Below, in pieces: positions 61,464 through 64,000 of a stretch of 64,000 nt of DNA; within the stretch, counting starts at the first letter, position 1, and the number at the start of each line of letters is the position of its first letter. Below the pieces are notes generated by a model. The model worked only from the letters and a program-made list of their open reading frames with translations, made no database searches and had not been told where the DNA came from. The position numbers and the translations under genes were made by a program. The DNA comes from Ehretia macrophylla (lineage: Eukaryota; Streptophyta; Magnoliopsida; Boraginales; Ehretiaceae), in assembly GCA_037974665.1 (NCBI GenBank), contig CM075768.1, positions 58,856,316 through 58,920,315 on the forward strand, given 5' to 3'.

Positions 61464-64000
61464 TCATATATAAGTAGGAGATGAGGAACTTGTGAAGGAA
61501 CGTTTTTGCAATAAATCTGAACCTTTTGGAACACAGTTCCACTTGGTAGGGCTTGAACTTACTCCCATAGGAGGTGTCGTCTGAAGGTTTCCAATTTGCC
61601 CCGGTGGTGATCCTCCATATGGAGAAGATTTATGTGGTTGATAACCATAAATGGGATTCGCATGCCTTGGATTAAAGTCTGAAGCTGCTGACACCGGATT
61701 GCCAGCTGATGTTCTGCTACCTTTCATCATGCCCACAGCATGCATTGCATCAGTAGCTAAATCAGCTGAACTTTCAGGAGCATCATGAACGACAATCAGT
61801 TCTTTAATGGTTTGCTTAGAAGAACCTAATATCTGGCCCTGCTCAGGAGAAGCAGCTTTCTCCATATCACATGCCAATGCCCTACCCAGTTTGTTCATCA
61901 CAATAAGTTGCTCTGGGTAAATATAGCAGCCACCGGTGTACTCCAGACGTTCTGATGAGCATGAACTAGCAGGAAGACTTCCATCGGAAAGCACTGGTGG
62001 CGATGCATGAGTTGGCCTTTGTGGTGCCCCATAATAACCATTGCTGCAACCATTTGACAATGTGACATCAATATGCTGAGTTACACTGTTCCCTGGCATC
62101 TGCTCAAAGATAGGACCTTCAGATGGACGAGATGAAATGGAGTGCTTGTTTTGAACATTGCCAGAATAGACTCCAGAAGCAGTACAAAGTGGATTTCCTT
62201 GGCTTTTCATCATAAGTAACTCTGATGGTCTTAGTTGTGGCAACACATTTTCATCTTTGTTGACCACCATTAGGTCCTTGCCCATTAATCTGAGAACTGA
62301 ATTAGATTTGGATGGACTAGCAGACTCGCCATCACTATTAAATAGAAACTTAACCTCAGAATTAGCAGAAACTTTGTGCGAAATATGCCCCAATGGATAT
62401 GGAGTGACATTTTCAGTTCCTCCAGTCAGATCACCATTAGAAAGCACTTCAGACATCAAATAGCAATTATCGAGTTTTCTGTTTGCATCATCATTCATTT
62501 GCTCGTCACTCGCAGGTTGCGGGATTAAAGACACCGTTTGCTGCCGTAAAAGTGGTGACACCTGATAATTTAAAGCAGCAGCAACACCAAGTATTGTTCC
62601 TTCCTTTTCTGAACAGCAGCATGGCTGGAAATTCTTGAATCTGAAGGGTTCTCTCTCATGAAACATCATATTACTTGTTGGTTCAATCGAGTTGAGTCTT
62701 TCAGCTCCTCCATATACTGCACTTGGATCTTGTTTTGTATTATCCGCTAGAGCATCAGTAGTTGCACCACAGATTCTTGATCTCATCTCATCCTGAACAT
62801 TTTGAGGTTCTAAAGGAAAATTTTCTGAAGATCTTGAATCAAAATTTGCCGCATTGGAGTTAGAGATTGCTGATGTAGCAGAAGAAGAATTGGAAGAATC
62901 CCTATCAGCAAATTCAGGGTGATCTTTAGATGATTGAACCTGGCTGGTTACTGAGGAGTTTCCTTGAAACTCTTCTGAGGCCATATGGCCAGGACTAGGC
63001 AAAAATGATCCCGGGGGTCCAGGAATGAGTATTGGATCAACCTCAATGTAGTAATTACCTGGTCCATCATCAGAATCCAACTCAGTACTCATATAAGTGT
63101 TCTGCTCAATATTCCTTTCCCCTCCATCTGTACAAAACACTTCTTGTCCACCACTCAACATCGGCTCTACTGGACATCTTGAATCTTCAGTTCCAAAAAA
63201 TGGCCCATCATTTACTTGAACAAATTGTCTTGAGTCAGATTGAACATCTGAACAACCGGCCAAATCATGAAATCTTACATCAGAAGATTTATCCATGGAA
63301 GCTTCCTCATCATCCATGTTAGAAGCTGGTTCAGAAACAATATCCTTCTCACAAAATTTAACCTCTTTCACTGCAGACTCTTTGCAACTAACTGCAACTG
63401 CCAAAACATTTCCTGGAAATGAATCAAATTTATTGTCGGCATCATGCTCATGATACTCAGGTGCTGACTTAAAGCGTGTAAGAATCATGGCTTCCTCCTC
63501 TCTTGAGATCTTGAATTTCACTTTATCCTTTCTAACTTTTGAGACCATGGTTCTTCTCACAATTACCTTATCACTTGTCTCTTCAGTTCTAGCTTTAACT
63601 TTGCTCAGATTTTCCACCGAACCGTTCTGCTCATTAGCTGCAGTTTGTGACACCATTGCCTCTTCATCAAACTCAGATGCACGATGGACCCGAGGCTTCT
63701 TGAGGTTCAAACATTTTCTTTTCAAACTGAATTTAGATTCAGGAACAGATGCTTGGCTGACGGACACCAGATCCTTCTTCAAAGATGAGAACCTTTTAAC
63801 TTTTGACGTGAATGTGTGACGATTGGAGGACGGCTTTGAGTTGACAGTACAACTATCAGCATTTCTTGTTAGAGCTTTCTTCATCTCAACCCTCTGGCTA
63901 CTGAGAGAAGATATGGGATTTGCCTTATTATTCAGATGGTCCTTAGAATCCCTCAAATGTGTTACATTGCCTTCTGACAGAGCTTGAGAATCCAACAAGG
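61464..64000 (-). CDS. C-terminal part of a large unidentified plant protein (5' end outside window)
   Basis: A single open frame runs from the window edge to TGA at 61464-61466, at least 844 residues, with no internal intron signals needed. It is hydrophilic and rich in Ser, Asn and Gln. Visible features are a basic segment near the start (FTSKVKRFSSLKKDL, SLKRKCLNLKKPRVHR), a charged patch KVKFKISREEEAMILTRFKS, a Pro-rich stretch YIEVDPILIPGPPGSFLPSP, a Cys cluster FKNFQPCCCSEKEG, and a tail QIGNLQTTPPMGVSSSPTKW. No enzyme or DNA-binding domain is recognised and no membrane span is apparent. The basic clusters suggest a nuclear protein, but that is a guess. Its long intact frame against an AT-rich background makes it a real gene. 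The true start lies beyond 64000; the apparent first Met there is a TTG and not a start. Confidence 0.8.
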   Translation of the reverse strand, partial: LLDSQALSEGNVTHLRDSKDHLNNKANPISSLSSQRVEMKKALTRNADSCTVNSKPSSNRHTFTSKVKRFSSLKKDLVSVSQASVPESKFSLKRKCLNLKKPRVHRASEFDEEAMVSQTAANEQNGSVENLSKVKARTEETSDKVIVRRTMVSKVRKDKVKFKISREEEAMILTRFKSAPEYHEHDADNKFDSFPGNVLAVAVSCKESAVKEVKFCEKDIVSEPASNMDDEEASMDKSSDVRFHDLAGCSDVQSDSRQFVQVNDGPFFGTEDSRCPVEPMLSGGQEVFCTDGGERNIEQNTYMSTELDSDDGPGNYYIEVDPILIPGPPGSFLPSPGHMASEEFQGNSSVTSQVQSSKDHPEFADRDSSNSSSATSAISNSNAANFDSRSSENFPLEPQNVQDEMRSRICGATTDALADNTKQDPSAVYGGAERLNSIEPTSNMMFHEREPFRFKNFQPCCCSEKEGTILGVAAALNYQVSPLLRQQTVSLIPQPASDEQMNDDANRKLDNCYLMSEVLSNGDLTGGTENVTPYPLGHISHKVSANSEVKFLFNSDGESASPSKSNSVLRLMGKDLMVVNKDENVLPQLRPSELLMMKSQGNPLCTASGVYSGNVQNKHSISSRPSEGPIFEQMPGNSVTQHIDVTLSNGCSNGYYGAPQRPTHASPPVLSDGSLPASSCSSERLEYTGGCYIYPEQLIVMNKLGRALACDMEKAASPEQGQILGSSKQTIKELIVVHDAPESSADLATDAMHAVGMMKGSRTSAGNPVSAASDFNPRHANPIYGYQPHKSSPYGGSPPGQIGNLQTTPPMGVSSSPTKWNCVPKGSDLLQKRSFTSSSSPTYI

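Overview
This is a window of plant nuclear DNA from a eudicot, most likely an asterid and probably Solanaceae. That placement is inferred from the gene set and the style of the mitochondrial-type DNA, not from a search. The genes have spliced exons with GT-AG introns. One gene encodes a nucleus-encoded photosystem I subunit. The intergenic DNA is AT-rich and full of transposon debris.

Region 1 (1-26180) is a nested mobile-DNA block. A decayed Mutator-like (MULE/MuDR) transposase gene is split by about 24.2 kb of visibly GC-richer, gene-poor DNA that looks like plant mitochondrial intergenic sequence (a NUMT-type insertion). The two sides of the split share a 67-bp imperfect direct repeat made of transposase coding sequence. 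Inside the block are a solo LTR of about 2.5 kb with a perfect 5-bp target duplication, a scrap of Ty3/Gypsy reverse transcriptase with an in-frame stop, short dispersed repeats, and a few open frames and RNA-like motifs that I could not identify.

Region 2 (26900-29800) holds a multi-exon kinase-like gene on the + strand. Its reading phase breaks at the point where a Copia fragment sits in an intron, and the exon that should carry the ATP-binding loop and lysine is not visible. It is probably a pseudogene. A second Copia-type LTR lies in a later intron.

Region 3 (31191-53870) contains the recognisable genes. They are psaG (photosystem I subunit V, single exon, +), an ARID-HMG box protein resembling HMGB10 (six exons, +), a long four-finger C2H2 zinc-finger protein with an EAR/DLN repression motif (single exon, +), and a WPP-domain-interacting KASH protein (WIP1/2 type, two exons, -) that ends in VVPT. 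Between them lie a Harbinger-like element with a G-rich core, a poly(A)-tailed retroelement with an intact 369-codon hydrophobic ORF, and a 1.16-kb foldback element with 231-bp arms.

Region 4 (53871-64000) is AT-rich intergenic DNA with a near-palindromic Tourist/Harbinger MITE. The last 2.5 kb is the 3' end of a large unidentified gene on the - strand that runs off the window. The genes are unrelated single-copy nuclear genes with their own promoters; the nucleus and chromatin figure in three of them (HMGB, C2H2, WIP), but no pathway linkage is implied.
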